The notes: generated by a model not told the origin, from the sequence alone. Shown: positions 33,175 to 42,550, counted from the stretch's first letter. The stretch is DNA of 64,000 nucleotides from DASWJZ01 sp963805325 (GCA_963805325.1 CAWDTS010000022.1:372001-436000), one strand, 5' to 3'. Program-made: numbers and translations.

Positions 33175-33196
33175 GCATGGCAGCCATGCGCTCTCG

Positions 33197-33667
33197 CTAT
33201 TCGGCGAGCGCGGCAGGCGGAACGGTGCGGTTGACGACTTCGCGCAGCGCGAAGCTCGACTGTACGCGGGCGACATGCGGCAGGCAGGCGAGCTCCGTGC
33301 GGTGAATGCGCTCGAAGTCTGCGATCGATCGGACATTCACGGCGATGATGTAGTCATCGCTTCCCGACATCAGGAAGCAGCGCACGACCGATGGGCAGGC
33401 AACGACCGCCTTCTCGAAGCCGTCGAGCGCCTCTTCCGCCTGGCTGTCGAGCGTGATCCGGACGATCACGGTCGTGCCGAAGCCGAGGCGGTCGAGGCCG
33501 AGTACGGCCTGATAGCCGGCGATGATGCCGGCGTCTTCCAGCGCCCTTTGGCGACGCGCGCAGGCGGTCGGCGAAAGCCCGACGCGCGCCGAGAGATCGG
33601 CATGGCTGACGCGGCCGTTGCGCGTCAGCTCGGCGAGGATTGCACGGTCGATACGGTCGAGCTGCAT
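33197..33667 (-). CDS. Lrp/AsnC-family transcriptional regulator
   Basis: A 156-residue regulator. The N-terminal winged helix reads LDRIDRAILAELTRNGRVSHADLSARVGLSPTACARR, interrupted by ordinary variation, and the C-terminal RAM domain binds amino acids (VRCFLMSGSDDYIIAV). It is divergent from ald, with 132 bases between the starts. This arrangement, found widely in alphaproteobacteria, suggests it activates ald in response to alanine and controls itself. Confidence 0.93.
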   Translation of the reverse strand: MQLDRIDRAILAELTRNGRVSHADLSARVGLSPTACARRQRALEDAGIIAGYQAVLGLDRLGFGTTVIVRITLDSQAEEALDGFEKAVVACPSVVRCFLMSGSDDYIIAVNVRSIADFERIHRTELACLPHVARVQSSFALREVVNRTVPPAALAE

Positions 33668-33799
33668 CTGCGCTGATTTCCTTAGCAGATCGGCACAAGC
33701 TCGACCGAATCGGGCGCAGATTCAATATCCTACATCGGAAATTGACGGGAAACGCACTTCCGGACGCGCTACGAAACCCGAAAAGCGATGGAGTGCGCC

Positions 33800-34948
33800 A
33801 TGCGCGTCGGTGTTCCCAAGGAAATCAAGTCGCAGGAATATCGCGTTGGGCTGACGCCCGGCGCGGTGCGCGAATACGCGGCGGCCGGACATGACGTCAT
33901 CGTCGAGCGCGACGCAGGCGCAGGAATTGGCGCGGACGATTCAGTCTACGCGAAGGCCGGCGCAACGATCGCGAAGGACGCGGCCGAGGTCTTCTCGAAA
34001 GCCGAGATGATCGTGAAGGTGAAGGAGCCGCAGCCCGAGGAATGGCAGCGTCTTTCCGCCGGACAGATTCTTTTCACCTACCTGCACCTCGCGCCGGATC
34101 CGCGCCAGACGCATGGGCTCATGGAATCGGGCGTGAGCGCCATCGCCTACGAGACGGTGACGGACGGGCGTGGCCATCTTCCGTTGCTTGCTCCGATGAG
34201 CGAGGTGGCCGGGCGGCTCGCGATCGAGGCCGCCGGCCAGTCGCTCAAGCGCATGAATGGCGGACGCGGGATTCTGATCGGCGGCGTGCCGGGCGTGCAG
34301 CCGGCGCGTGTCGTCGTCCTCGGCGGCGGTGTCGTCGGCACGCACGCGACGCGCATGGCCGCAGGCCTTGGGGCCGAGGTCTCCGTTCTTGACAAGTCGC
34401 TGCCGCGGCTGCGCGAGCTCGACGACCTCTTCCATGGCCGAGTCCGCACACGCTTCTCCACACTTGAGACGATCGAGGAGGAGGTGTTCGCGGCCGATGT
34501 CGTGATCGGCGCTGTCCTCGTGCCGGGCGCGAGTGCGCCAAAGCTTGTCACGCGCGATATGCTGAAGCACATGAAGCGCGGCGCGGTCATCGTCGATGTC
34601 GCGATCGACCAGGGCGGCTGCTTCGAGACGTCACGTCCGACCACGCATGCCGATCCGGTCTACGCGGTCGACGGCGTGATCCACTACTGCGTCGCCAACA
34701 TGCCGGGCTCGGTTCCGCTCACGTCGAGCCAGGCGCTCAACAACGCGACGCTGCCCTTCGGCCTGGCGCTTGCTGCTAAAGGTCTCCGGGCGGTGCTCGA
34801 CGATGCCAATCTTCGCGCCGGCCTCAACGTGCATCGCGGCGAGATCACGCATCCCGCCGTGGCGAAGAGCCTCGGGCTTCCGTTCAGGGACCCGGTCGAG
34901 GCGGTGCAGGCGACGCTGAAGAATCACGGCCCGCGGCTCGCGAGCTGA
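33800..34948 (+). CDS. ald: Alanine dehydrogenase
   Basis: NAD-dependent enzyme interconverting L-alanine with pyruvate and ammonium in the cytoplasm, 382 residues. Motifs include MRVGVPKEIKSQEYRVGLTP at the start with substrate-binding arginine, the KVKEPQ lysine region, the catalytic histidine in FTYLHLAPD, GVPGVQPARVVVLGGGVVG (NAD-binding) and YCVANMPGSVPLTSS. The ATG at 33800 has GGAG 6 bases upstream; an in-frame ATG at 33788 is less likely. Expression is probably controlled by the divergent Lrp-type regulator. Confidence 0.97.
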   Translation: MRVGVPKEIKSQEYRVGLTPGAVREYAAAGHDVIVERDAGAGIGADDSVYAKAGATIAKDAAEVFSKAEMIVKVKEPQPEEWQRLSAGQILFTYLHLAPDPRQTHGLMESGVSAIAYETVTDGRGHLPLLAPMSEVAGRLAIEAAGQSLKRMNGGRGILIGGVPGVQPARVVVLGGGVVGTHATRMAAGLGAEVSVLDKSLPRLRELDDLFHGRVRTRFSTLETIEEEVFAADVVIGAVLVPGASAPKLVTRDMLKHMKRGAVIVDVAIDQGGCFETSRPTTHADPVYAVDGVIHYCVANMPGSVPLTSSQALNNATLPFGLALAAKGLRAVLDDANLRAGLNVHRGEITHPAVAKSLGLPFRDPVEAVQATLKNHGPRLAS

Positions 34949-34959
34949 TTGCCATCACT

Positions 34960-34983
34960 TGTCGTCATTGCCGGGTGACGACA
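34960..34983. repeat. Short palindromic intergenic repeat
   Basis: TGTCGTCA and TGACGACA form a perfect 8-bp inverted repeat around TTGCCGGG. The same boundary and core words occur at 43737-43771 and, as GTCAT/ATGAC, in the composite at 41881-41957. It looks like a shortened copy of one repeat family and sits between the ald and dnaE2 stops. Confidence 0.6.
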
Positions 34984-34999
34984 GTTCCGACAGCCGTCG

Positions 35000-37900
35000 C
35001 TAGTGGAAATTCCGTCCCTTCGGCATCGCCGCGACGTTTGCGGCGTTGAGCGCGCGCAACTCGTTTGCAAGCTCCGGTTCGGCAGCCAGCATCCGCGCCA
35101 TGCGCGAGTTCTTCTTCGCGGCGTGACGTAGCTCGTCGACCGGCCGTCGCACTTCGTCGGTCGGTGCCATGCCGTTCGATCCGAGCGGCGCGTCGGAAAG
35201 AAGCGAGAGAAGCGGCGTCAGATCCTCAAGCCGCTCCGCCACGACGTGGATCACGTTCTGCTCTGATTGCAGTTTTCCGGTAACGCGCATCAATCGCGCG
35301 CCGAGCACGATTCCGCGATAGCGCTCGAAGATTTTCGGCCAGATGATGACATTGGCGATGCCGGTCTCGTCCTCAAGCGTCGCAAAGATCACGCCCGATG
35401 CCGTTCCCGGTCGCTGACGAACGAGCACGAGGCCGGCGACGGAGATGCGCCGGCCGCTCGGCAATTCGGCAAGCCGCTCCGCCTTGACGATCGACTGCGC
35501 GGCGAGCTGCTCGCGCAGGAACGAGACCGGGTGCGCCTTCAGGGAGAGCGACAGCGCGCGGTAGTCGTTCACGACGTGCTCGCCTTCGCGCATCAACGGA
35601 AGCTCCACCTGCGCCTCGGTTTGCAGATCGTCGACGCCTTGCGCGGCGGCGAAGAGCGGCAGGCGCTCGGCCGCCGACAACGGATCGAGCGCGCGCACCT
35701 CCCACAGCGCCTGACGGCGGTCGAGACCGATCGAGCGAAAGGCGTCGGCGTCGGCGAGCTTTTCGAGCCCGGCGCGGGAGATGCCGGAGCGGAGCCAGAG
35801 ATCGCGGACGCTGCGATAAGGTTTTTCGCGCGCCGCGACGAGACGCGCCGCATCCGCCTCGCGAAAACCTTTGATCTGGCGAAGACCGAGGCGGACGGCG
35901 TGGGTGGTGCGGATAGAGGGGGATTGTTCGCGATGACGCATGTGGGGCGCGCCAGCGCGTCCCCTCCCCCGCAAGGGGGGAGGGGACGTGTCGAGGCTCT
36001 CCAAAGTACAATCCCAATCCGAGAAATTCACATCGACCTCGCGCATCTCCACGCCGTGTTCGCGGGCGTCGCGGACGAGCTGGGCCGGGGCGTAGAAGCC
36101 CATCGGCTGCGCGTTCAAAAGCGCGGCGCAGAAGACGTCGGGGTAGTGGCACTTCATCCAGGCGGAGGCGTAGACGAGGAGCGCGAAGCTCGCGGCGTGG
36201 CTTTCGGGAAAGCCGTATTCGCCAAAGCCCTCGATCTGGCTGAAGCAGCGCTCGGCGAAGCTCCGCTCGTAGCCGCGCGAGACCATGCCTTCGATCATCT
36301 TCGCCTTGAAGAGGCCAATCGTGCCGACGCGGCGGAAGGTGGCCATGGCGCGGCGCAGGCGGTCCGCCTCGCCCGGCTCGAATTTCGCCGCGACGATCGC
36401 GATCTTCATCGCCTGCTCCTGGAAGAGCGGCACGCCGAGCGTCTTGCCAAGCACGCGCTCAAGCTCGTCGGGGGGGCCGTGATCGGGATGCGGGCGCGGG
36501 TAATGCACCTTCTCGATCCCTTGCCGGCGGCGGAGATAGGGATGCACCATGTCGCCCTGGATGGGGCCGGGGCGCACGATCGCCACCTCGATGACGAGGT
36601 CGTAGAAGGTGCGGGGCTTCAGCCGCGGCAGCATGGTCATCTGCGCGCGGCTTTCGATCTGAAAGACGCCGACCGTGTCGGCGCGGCAGATCATGTCATA
36701 GATCGGTGTTTCCTCCTGCGGGATCGTGGCGAGATCGACGGTCTCGCCGTAATGCGCTTCAAGCAGGTCGAAGCCACGCTTCAGCGCCGTCAGCATCCCG
36801 AGCGCGAGCACGTCGATTTTCAGCATCTTCAAGGCGTCGAGATCGTCCTTGTCCCATTCGATGATGTTCCTGCCGTCCATCGCCGAATGGAGGATCGGCA
36901 CCACCTCGTCGAGCCGGCTTCGCGTGATCAGGAAACCGCCGACATGCTGCGAGAGATGGCGCGGGAAGCCGATAATCTCGCGCGACATTTCCAGCATCTG
37001 GCCGATGCGTGCCGCTTCGGGATCGAGACCTGCGCGGCGGACGTCGTTCGAATCGACGGCGGTCGACGACCAGCCCCAGACGTTCCCCGCCAGCGCGCCG
37101 ACGGCATCTTCCGAAAGCCCGAAGCCCTTGCCTACCTCGCGCGCGGCCGAACGCGAACGGTAAGTGATGACGGTGGCGGCAATCCCGGCGTGGTCGTAGC
37201 CGTATTTCCGAAACACGTATTGCATCACCTCTTCGCGCCGCTCGTGCTCGAAATCGACGTCGATGTCGGGCGGCTCGTTGCGGTCGCGCGAGATGAAGCG
37301 CTCGAAGAGAAGATTTCCCTGGTCGGGGTTCACGTCGGTGATCCTGAGGCAAAAGCAGACGGCGGAGTTCGCCGCCGAGCCGCGCCCCTGGCAGAGGATG
37401 CCTTGCGAGCGCGCGAACTCCATGATGTCGCGGACGGTGAGGAAATAGGCCTCGTATCTCAGCTCCCTGATGATCGAGAGCTCGTGCTCGATGAGCTTGC
37501 GCACGTCCTCGCGAAGCCCTTTCGGGTAGCGCCAGGCAGCGCCCTCCCAGGTGAGCCGCACCAGCTCGTCATAGGGCGTGGCGCTCTTGCCCGCGGATTC
37601 GAGCGGGTATTCGTATTCGTGGCTGATCTCGTCGAGCGAGAAGGCAAGGCGCTCGATCACGCGAAGCGTCTCGGCAAGGGCTTGTGGGTAATCGGCGAAG
37701 AGGCGCGCCATCTCCGCGGCGCTCTTCATGTGCCGCTCGGCATTCGCCTCAAGAAGTTTACCGGCGGTGTCGAGCGTCTTTTTCTCGCGCACGCAGGAGA
37801 GTACATCCTGCAGGCGGCGGCGCTCGGGCGCGTGATAGAGCACGTCGCCAAGCGCGATCAGCGGGATCTTATGGTGGGCGGCGAGGGCGGAAAGCGCTGC

Positions 37901-38488
37901 CAGCCGCCGTCGGTCGTCGCCCTGATGGAGACAGCTAGCGCCGAGCCTGACATGGCCGGGGAAGGCTTCGGCGAGGGCGGCGATCGGCGCCTCTGCGCAA
38001 GGCTGGAGGAAAGCCGTGCCCGGCAGCATCGCCATCTCCAGGCCTTCCCCCCATTCCAAAAGGTCGGAAAGATCGAGGTGGCACTCGCCTTTTTTGGTGC
38101 GGAGATTGCCGGTGGTGAGCAGCCGGCAGAGTCTTCCGTAGGCCGCGCGGTCGCGTGGCCAGACAGCGACGTCCGGTGTGTCATCACGGAAGGAGAGCCG
38201 ACAGCCGACGGCGTAACGGATGCCCGCCTGCTTCGCCGCGAGGTGGCCGCGGACGATGCCGGCGAGCGTGTTCTTGTCGGCGACCGAAAAGCCGGCGAGG
38301 CCGAGCAGGGAGGCTGTCGCGGCAAGCTCTTCCGGATGCGAAGCGCCGCGCAGGAACGAGAAATTCGAGGCTGTGAGCAGCTCCGCATAGGCCGGTTCGC
38401 CGGGTCGGGAAGGGCGTGGCCTTCCGCCCTTCTGGATCAAGGGCAGGACGCTCGGCCGCTCGCGGCTGGAGGGCGGTTTTTCGGGCAT
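35000..38488 (-). CDS. dnaE2: Error-prone DNA polymerase DnaE2 (ImuC)
   Basis: Translesion polymerase of the C family, 1162 residues. A PHP domain is at the start (YAELLTASNFSFLRGASHPEEL), the polymerase palm has PPDIDVDFEHERREEVMQY with the catalytic aspartates, and a C-terminal OB fold reads ISVAGLVLVRQRPGT. A LexA box lies 60 bases upstream, so it is damage-inducible. An in-frame insertion of roughly 25 residues near 830-853 is encoded by a GC-rich palindrome. Its usual partners imuA and imuB are not upstream in this window; the next gene is PilZ. AGGTGA 5 bases before the ATG supports the start. Confidence 0.95.
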   Translation of the reverse strand: MPEKPPSSRERPSVLPLIQKGGRPRPSRPGEPAYAELLTASNFSFLRGASHPEELAATASLLGLAGFSVADKNTLAGIVRGHLAAKQAGIRYAVGCRLSFRDDTPDVAVWPRDRAAYGRLCRLLTTGNLRTKKGECHLDLSDLLEWGEGLEMAMLPGTAFLQPCAEAPIAALAEAFPGHVRLGASCLHQGDDRRRLAALSALAAHHKIPLIALGDVLYHAPERRRLQDVLSCVREKKTLDTAGKLLEANAERHMKSAAEMARLFADYPQALAETLRVIERLAFSLDEISHEYEYPLESAGKSATPYDELVRLTWEGAAWRYPKGLREDVRKLIEHELSIIRELRYEAYFLTVRDIMEFARSQGILCQGRGSAANSAVCFCLRITDVNPDQGNLLFERFISRDRNEPPDIDVDFEHERREEVMQYVFRKYGYDHAGIAATVITYRSRSAAREVGKGFGLSEDAVGALAGNVWGWSSTAVDSNDVRRAGLDPEAARIGQMLEMSREIIGFPRHLSQHVGGFLITRSRLDEVVPILHSAMDGRNIIEWDKDDLDALKMLKIDVLALGMLTALKRGFDLLEAHYGETVDLATIPQEETPIYDMICRADTVGVFQIESRAQMTMLPRLKPRTFYDLVIEVAIVRPGPIQGDMVHPYLRRRQGIEKVHYPRPHPDHGPPDELERVLGKTLGVPLFQEQAMKIAIVAAKFEPGEADRLRRAMATFRRVGTIGLFKAKMIEGMVSRGYERSFAERCFSQIEGFGEYGFPESHAASFALLVYASAWMKCHYPDVFCAALLNAQPMGFYAPAQLVRDAREHGVEMREVDVNFSDWDCTLESLDTSPPPLRGRGRAGAPHMRHREQSPSIRTTHAVRLGLRQIKGFREADAARLVAAREKPYRSVRDLWLRSGISRAGLEKLADADAFRSIGLDRRQALWEVRALDPLSAAERLPLFAAAQGVDDLQTEAQVELPLMREGEHVVNDYRALSLSLKAHPVSFLREQLAAQSIVKAERLAELPSGRRISVAGLVLVRQRPGTASGVIFATLEDETGIANVIIWPKIFERYRGIVLGARLMRVTGKLQSEQNVIHVVAERLEDLTPLLSLLSDAPLGSNGMAPTDEVRRPVDELRHAAKKNSRMARMLAAEPELANELRALNAANVAAMPKGRNFH
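35960..35986. repeat. GC-rich palindrome inserted inside dnaE2
   Basis: TCCCCTCCCCC and GGGGGAGGGGA form an 11-bp perfect stem around GCAAG. The element is in frame with dnaE2 and encodes a PPPLRGRGRAG stretch absent from the expected DnaE2 alignment between the DWDCTLE and VRLGLRQIKGF blocks. It resembles mobile palindromic repeats usually found between genes in this order. Confidence 0.65.
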
Positions 38489-38547
38489 AACATCACCTGC
38501 CGCGGAAGGCTCTCGCCGCGCCGCGATCGATCTGTCGTCACTGGAAT

Positions 38548-38562
38548 GTTCTTATTATGTTC
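38548..38562. promoter_or_regulatory. LexA (SOS) box of dnaE2
   Basis: GTTCTTATTATGTTC is an exact GTTC-N7-GTTC direct repeat, the alphaproteobacterial LexA operator. It ends 60 bases from the dnaE2 start codon, in its promoter region. Confidence 0.85.
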
Positions 38563-38635
38563 TCAAGCGAAGAAGAGTCAATCGCGAGGACCGGCGGCGC
38601 TTTTCCGCGATCCCGGTCGCAGTCCGTACCTGAGG

Positions 38636-38974
38636 TCAGATGTGCGAGTGTGCCGGCTCTTCGGGGCCATCGAAGGCGACGCCGGCCTCCATGCCGCGCT
38701 GCCACTGAAGGCGCACCGGCACGATCGTGCTCGACATGACGATGATGAGGCGGAACGTCTCCGGCAGCTTGAAGGCGTCGCCGAACACAAGGCGCGCGCC
38801 GCCTTCGCTGATGTCGCGGATGGTGCAGTCGATGGTCGAACGATCGTCAAGCACGGCGCGCGCCCGCTTCAGAGTGCGCTTCCGATGCACGCCGCGGTTC
38901 TCTTCATCCTTCGCGGTGCCGGCCGATTCCGGGGCGTTGCCCTCCTTAGGGCCGCCTTGATCTGGCTTTTGCAT
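38636..38974 (-). CDS. PilZ-domain protein
   Basis: A 112-residue single-domain PilZ protein. Visible family elements are an RKR-type arginine cluster (HRKRTLKRARAVL), then CTIRDISEGGARLVF, the D/N-x-S-x-x-G motif that contacts cyclic di-GMP. It probably binds the second messenger and signals by protein contact. The ATG at 38974 has GGAAGG 7 bases upstream; an earlier in-frame ATG at 39034 would add 20 residues. It is transcribed toward dnaE2's promoter and is not linked to a cyclase in the window. Confidence 0.85.
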   Translation of the reverse strand: MQKPDQGGPKEGNAPESAGTAKDEENRGVHRKRTLKRARAVLDDRSTIDCTIRDISEGGARLVFGDAFKLPETFRLIIVMSSTIVPVRLQWQRGMEAGVAFDGPEEPAHSHI

Positions 38975-39188
38975 GTCTGCGCCTTCCACGTCGATATTTG
39001 AATCAAACAATGCAAAGTTCTGTTCCATTTTCATTAAATGGGAATGGAGACGCAGCCTTTCAGGGCATTGTTTCTTCCATAGTTAGCAGAGCCTTGTGGC
39101 ATCCTCGTGGTTCGGCGATGGACTGTCGCGCCGAGACCGGTGAGAAATTCGTTTCTTTCACCAAGGATTGCGGCCCGGGCTTCGTCTC

Positions 39189-39737
39189 ATGGGGCAGATG
39201 CTCGATACGACCGACGACAACGGGCTTGCCACCGCGGCGCTTGCAGGCGACCGCGAGGCGTTCTGCCGTCTTGTCGAGCGGCACTATGCGATGATCTATC
39301 GCGTCGCCTACCGGTATGTCGGATCGGCGGCCGATGCGGAGGACATTGCGCAGGACGTCTGCGTCGCACTGGCGACGCGGCTCGAGAAATTCGGCGGGCG
39401 CAGTCGATTCTCGACCTGGCTCGTCGCGATCGTGATCAACCGCTGCCGCGATCATCTCAGGCGGCGGCGCGCGTCGGAGACGCTGGTCGCGAAATATGCG
39501 GCGCTGCGCGAGGCAGAGGACGCCGACAAGGCCGACAGCGACAGGCGAACGGCATGGCTCGACGAAGCGCTCCAGAGCCTTGAGCCGAGCCTCAGGGAGA
39601 CCGTGCTTCTCGTCATCGGCGAGGAGCTCTCGCATCGCGAAGCGGCAAAGATTCTCGGCTGCGCGGAGAGCACGGTTTCATGGCGCATGCATATGGCGAA
39701 GAAGCATTTGAGCGCCGGGATGGATGAAGATGAGTGA
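39189..39737 (+). CDS. ECF-family RNA polymerase sigma factor
   Basis: A sigma-70 family, ECF-type factor of about 182 residues. Region 2 contains FCRLVERHYAMIYRVAYRYVG and DAEDIAQDVCVAL; region 4 holds LRETVLLVIGEELSHREAA and the helix-turn-helix GCAESTVSWRMHMAKK. Its last 14 bases overlap the start of the VWA gene, so both are translated as a unit. The N-terminus is uncertain: ATGs at 39189 and 39198 are both possible. The VWA partner has a cytoplasmic N-terminus and one membrane helix, which could act as the anti-sigma element. Confidence 0.9.
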   Translation: MGQMLDTTDDNGLATAALAGDREAFCRLVERHYAMIYRVAYRYVGSAADAEDIAQDVCVALATRLEKFGGRSRFSTWLVAIVINRCRDHLRRRRASETLVAKYAALREAEDADKADSDRRTAWLDEALQSLEPSLRETVLLVIGEELSHREAAKILGCAESTVSWRMHMAKKHLSAGMDEDE

Positions 39738-41844
39738 GCTCGAACGACTGAGGGAGGCACTTCAGAAGGAAACCGTGGTTCCGCGACCCGGCGCGCGTGA
39801 GGCCGCCGTCGGCGCAGCGCTTGCCGCCTATGACGCGAACATGGCGGAGCGTCGCCAAGGAAAGACGATCGTCGACCGTCTCAGGAATGCGGCACGTGCC
39901 GCGATCGAAATCCTGACGGGAAGACGACACATGCGTATGACCCATGCACTTGCCGGCGGCGTCAGCCTTGCCGTGCTTGCGCTCGCCGTGATGACGGCAG
40001 CCAATCTCCAGACAATCGAAAACTTTCGCAGGCCAGCCGAGCCGGAGCCGGTCGCTGCGCTGGACAATGAAGCCGCTGCCCGAAAGACTGCAGTTGCAGC
40101 CAACTCCGCTCCCGCTCCGGCCGAAGCCGCAGCAAAAGTGGAGGCGCAGCCGCTTGTGCGCGACGAGTTGGCGAAAGGCGCGACCTCGGCACAAGTTGCG
40201 GCCGCCGAGCCGGCGCTGCCGCCGCCGTCGTCCCTGCAGGAATTCGACGCGACCGCATCGGCATCGGCTTCAACCCCGCCGGCGGGCTTGCTGAATCAGG
40301 GATCGATGCCGACGGAACTGGGTGCGAGAATCGCCTCAACCAACCTGGCGGCCGCCGTCGCCGCGATGGATGAGCCGGCGCCGCCGGCCGGCTACCACGA
40401 TGAGGGCCGCGACCGCTTCCAGACGATCGAGACCAATCCGGTGAAGGTCACGGCGGAGGAGCCGGTCTCCACCTTCTCGATCGACGTCGACACCTCGTCC
40501 TATTCCTTCATGCGCGCGTCGATCAACAACGGCGCGCTACCGCCGGACGACGCGGTTCGCGTCGAAGAGCTCATCAACTACTTCCCCTATGATTATCCGG
40601 GGCCTGAGACCGCCGACCAGCCGTTCAAAGCGTCCGTGACGGTCATGCCGACGCCGTGGAATGCCGGCACGAAGCTCGTCGATATCGGCATCAAGGGCTA
40701 TGACATCGCGGCCGCGCGGCCGCACGCGAACCTCGTCTTCCTGATCGACACGTCAGGTTCGATGGACGAGCCGAACAAGCTGCCGCTTCTGATCAACTCG
40801 ATGAAGCTCCTGGTCGGCGATCTTCAGCCCGACGACACGGTGGCGATCGTCACCTACGCGGGAAGCGCCGGTACGGTGCTTGAGCCGACCAAGGCCTCCG
40901 ACAAGGCGAAGATCGATGCGGCGCTGGAGAACCTTGCCGCCGGTGGGTCGACCGCGGGCGCGGAGGGGATCAGGCAGGCCTATCAGCTCGCCGAGCAGAA
41001 CTTTGACAAGAGCGGCGTCAATCGCGTCATCCTGGCGACCGACGGCGATTTCAATGTCGGCATCACCGACGTCGACGAGCTCGAGGGCTTCATCGAGCGC
41101 GAGCGCACGAGCGGAATCTTCCTCTCCGTGCTCGGCTTCGGCATGGGGAACTACAACGACGCGCTGATGCAAGCGCTGGCGCAGAACGGCAACGGCGCTG
41201 CCGCCTACATCGACACGCTTTCGGAGGCGCGGAAGGTGCTCGTGGAGGAGTCCACGTCGACGCTCTTCCCGATCGCCAAGGACGTGAAGATCCAGGTCGA
41301 GTTCAATCCGGCGACCGTCTCCGAATACCGGCTGATCGGCTACGAGACACGGCTTCTCAACCGCGAAGACTTCAACAACGACAAGGTCGACGCGGGCGAG
41401 ATCGGCTCCGGCCACACGGTGACGGCGATCTATGAGATCACGCCGGCAGGAAGCGACGCGAAGCTCGTGGACGGCCTACGTTATCAGTCGGGCGCGGCGC
41501 CCGCCGCGGGCGACAAGAGCGGCGAGTACGGGTTCCTGAAAATCCGCTACAAGCTGCCCAAGGAAGACACGAGCCACCTCATCGAGACGCCGATCTCGAC
41601 GGGCGACGACGTTGGCGCGACGGGCGGTGGGAGCGTTGCACGGGAGACACGCTTTGCGGCCTCCGTGGCGGCGTTCGGCCAGATCCTGCGCGGTGGCCGC
41701 TACACGGGTGGCTACAGCTACGACGACGTGATCGCGCTCGCCAATGCCAACAAGGGCGCGGACGAGTTCGGTTACCGGGCGGAATTCGTGAATCTTGTGC
41801 GTCTGGCCAAATCCGCCCCGCCGATGCAGCGGCAGCAGCAGTAG
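39724..41844 (+). CDS. VWA-domain membrane protein (YfbK-like, DUF3520)
   Basis: A 706-residue protein. Residues 1-70 are cytoplasmic and charged, followed by one transmembrane helix at about 74-92, an alanine-proline-rich spacer, a DUF3520-associated N-terminal von Willebrand domain (STFSIDVDTSSYSFMR), a VWA domain with the MIDAS motif DTSGSM and LATDGDFNVG, and a C-terminal DUF3520 region ending near FVNLVRLAK. The metal site suggests ligand binding in the periplasm. Overlap with the sigma-factor gene and its topology suggest it transmits an external signal to that factor. This is inference. Confidence 0.87.
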   Translation: MKMSELERLREALQKETVVPRPGAREAAVGAALAAYDANMAERRQGKTIVDRLRNAARAAIEILTGRRHMRMTHALAGGVSLAVLALAVMTAANLQTIENFRRPAEPEPVAALDNEAAARKTAVAANSAPAPAEAAAKVEAQPLVRDELAKGATSAQVAAAEPALPPPSSLQEFDATASASASTPPAGLLNQGSMPTELGARIASTNLAAAVAAMDEPAPPAGYHDEGRDRFQTIETNPVKVTAEEPVSTFSIDVDTSSYSFMRASINNGALPPDDAVRVEELINYFPYDYPGPETADQPFKASVTVMPTPWNAGTKLVDIGIKGYDIAAARPHANLVFLIDTSGSMDEPNKLPLLINSMKLLVGDLQPDDTVAIVTYAGSAGTVLEPTKASDKAKIDAALENLAAGGSTAGAEGIRQAYQLAEQNFDKSGVNRVILATDGDFNVGITDVDELEGFIERERTSGIFLSVLGFGMGNYNDALMQALAQNGNGAAAYIDTLSEARKVLVEESTSTLFPIAKDVKIQVEFNPATVSEYRLIGYETRLLNREDFNNDKVDAGEIGSGHTVTAIYEITPAGSDAKLVDGLRYQSGAAPAAGDKSGEYGFLKIRYKLPKEDTSHLIETPISTGDDVGATGGGSVARETRFAASVAAFGQILRGGRYTGGYSYDDVIALANANKGADEFGYRAEFVNLVRLAKSAPPMQRQQQ

Positions 41845-41880
41845 GAGTAGGGCTGCCTCGCACAATCGCCCACAAACCTG

Positions 41881-41957
41881 GTCATCGCCGGGCTTGACCC
41901 GGCGATCCATTCCGTGACCGTTCCGGAATGGATGCCCGGATCAAGTCCGGGCATGAC
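41881..41957. repeat. Composite palindromic intergenic repeat
   Basis: The 77 bases are symmetrical: GTCAT at one end and ATGAC at the other, enclosing the hairpins CGCCGGG/CCCGGCG, ATCCATTCCG/CGGAATGGAT and GCCCGGA/TCCGGGC. This is a typical interspersed repeat in Hyphomicrobiales genomes. It lies between the VWA gene and DUF2585, whose ribosome-binding site begins right after it. Confidence 0.8.
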
Positions 41958-41970
41958 GACGGGAGATGTT

Positions 41971-42550
41971 GTGGAGGCACCGGTCCAACGTCTTACGCCA
42001 AGGCACTTCGCACTCGTCCTTGGCGTCATTGCAATTGCCGCTCTGATCCTGCTGCTGATGGGGCGCGAGCCGATCTGCAAATGCGGGTACGTGAAGCTCT
42101 GGCACGGCGTGACAATCAGCTCTGAGAACTCGCAGCATCTCTCCGACTGGTACTCGCCCTCGCACGTCATCCACGGCTTCATCTTCTATGGCGTCTTGTG
42201 GCTGGTCGCGCGACGCTTCTCGGTCGGCGCACGGCTCGTCGCTGCGACGTTTGTCGAGGCGGCCTGGGAGATCGTCGAGAACAGCCCCTTCATCATCAAC
42301 CGCTATCGCGAGGCGACGATCTCGCTCGACTATTTCGGCGACAGCGTCATCAACTCCGCGTCCGACATCCTGTTCATGGTCGCCGGTTTCTGGCTGGCGT
42401 CGCGCCTTCCCGTGTGGCTGACGGTCGCGATTGCGCGTGGTACTTGAGCTCTTCGTCGGCTTCATGATCCGCGACAATCTCACCTTGAATGTCATCATGC
42501 TTCTATGGCCGCTCGAATCGATCCGCGCCTGGCAGGCCGGCGGGGGGTAA
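41971..42550 (+). CDS. DUF2585 (UPF0314) membrane protein, interrupted by a +1 frameshift
   Basis: Conserved alphaproteobacterial membrane protein of unknown function. The first frame gives four hydrophobic segments and WHGVTISSENSQHLSDWYS, HVIHGFIFYG and AAWEIVENSPFIINRYRE, all characteristic of DUF2585. The remaining part (ELFVGFMIRDNLTLNVIML, ending RAWQAGG) lies in the next frame. Removing one base near 42436 unites both into about 192 residues. The start is a GTG at 41971 with GGGAG 5 bases upstream. Probably a sequencing error. Confidence 0.75.

Noticed and set aside
35267..39001. Open frame of more than 1200 codons opposite dnaE2
   Set aside because: Same shadow effect. It crosses the LexA box and PilZ gene and has no recognisable domain, while DnaE2 is clear on the other strand.
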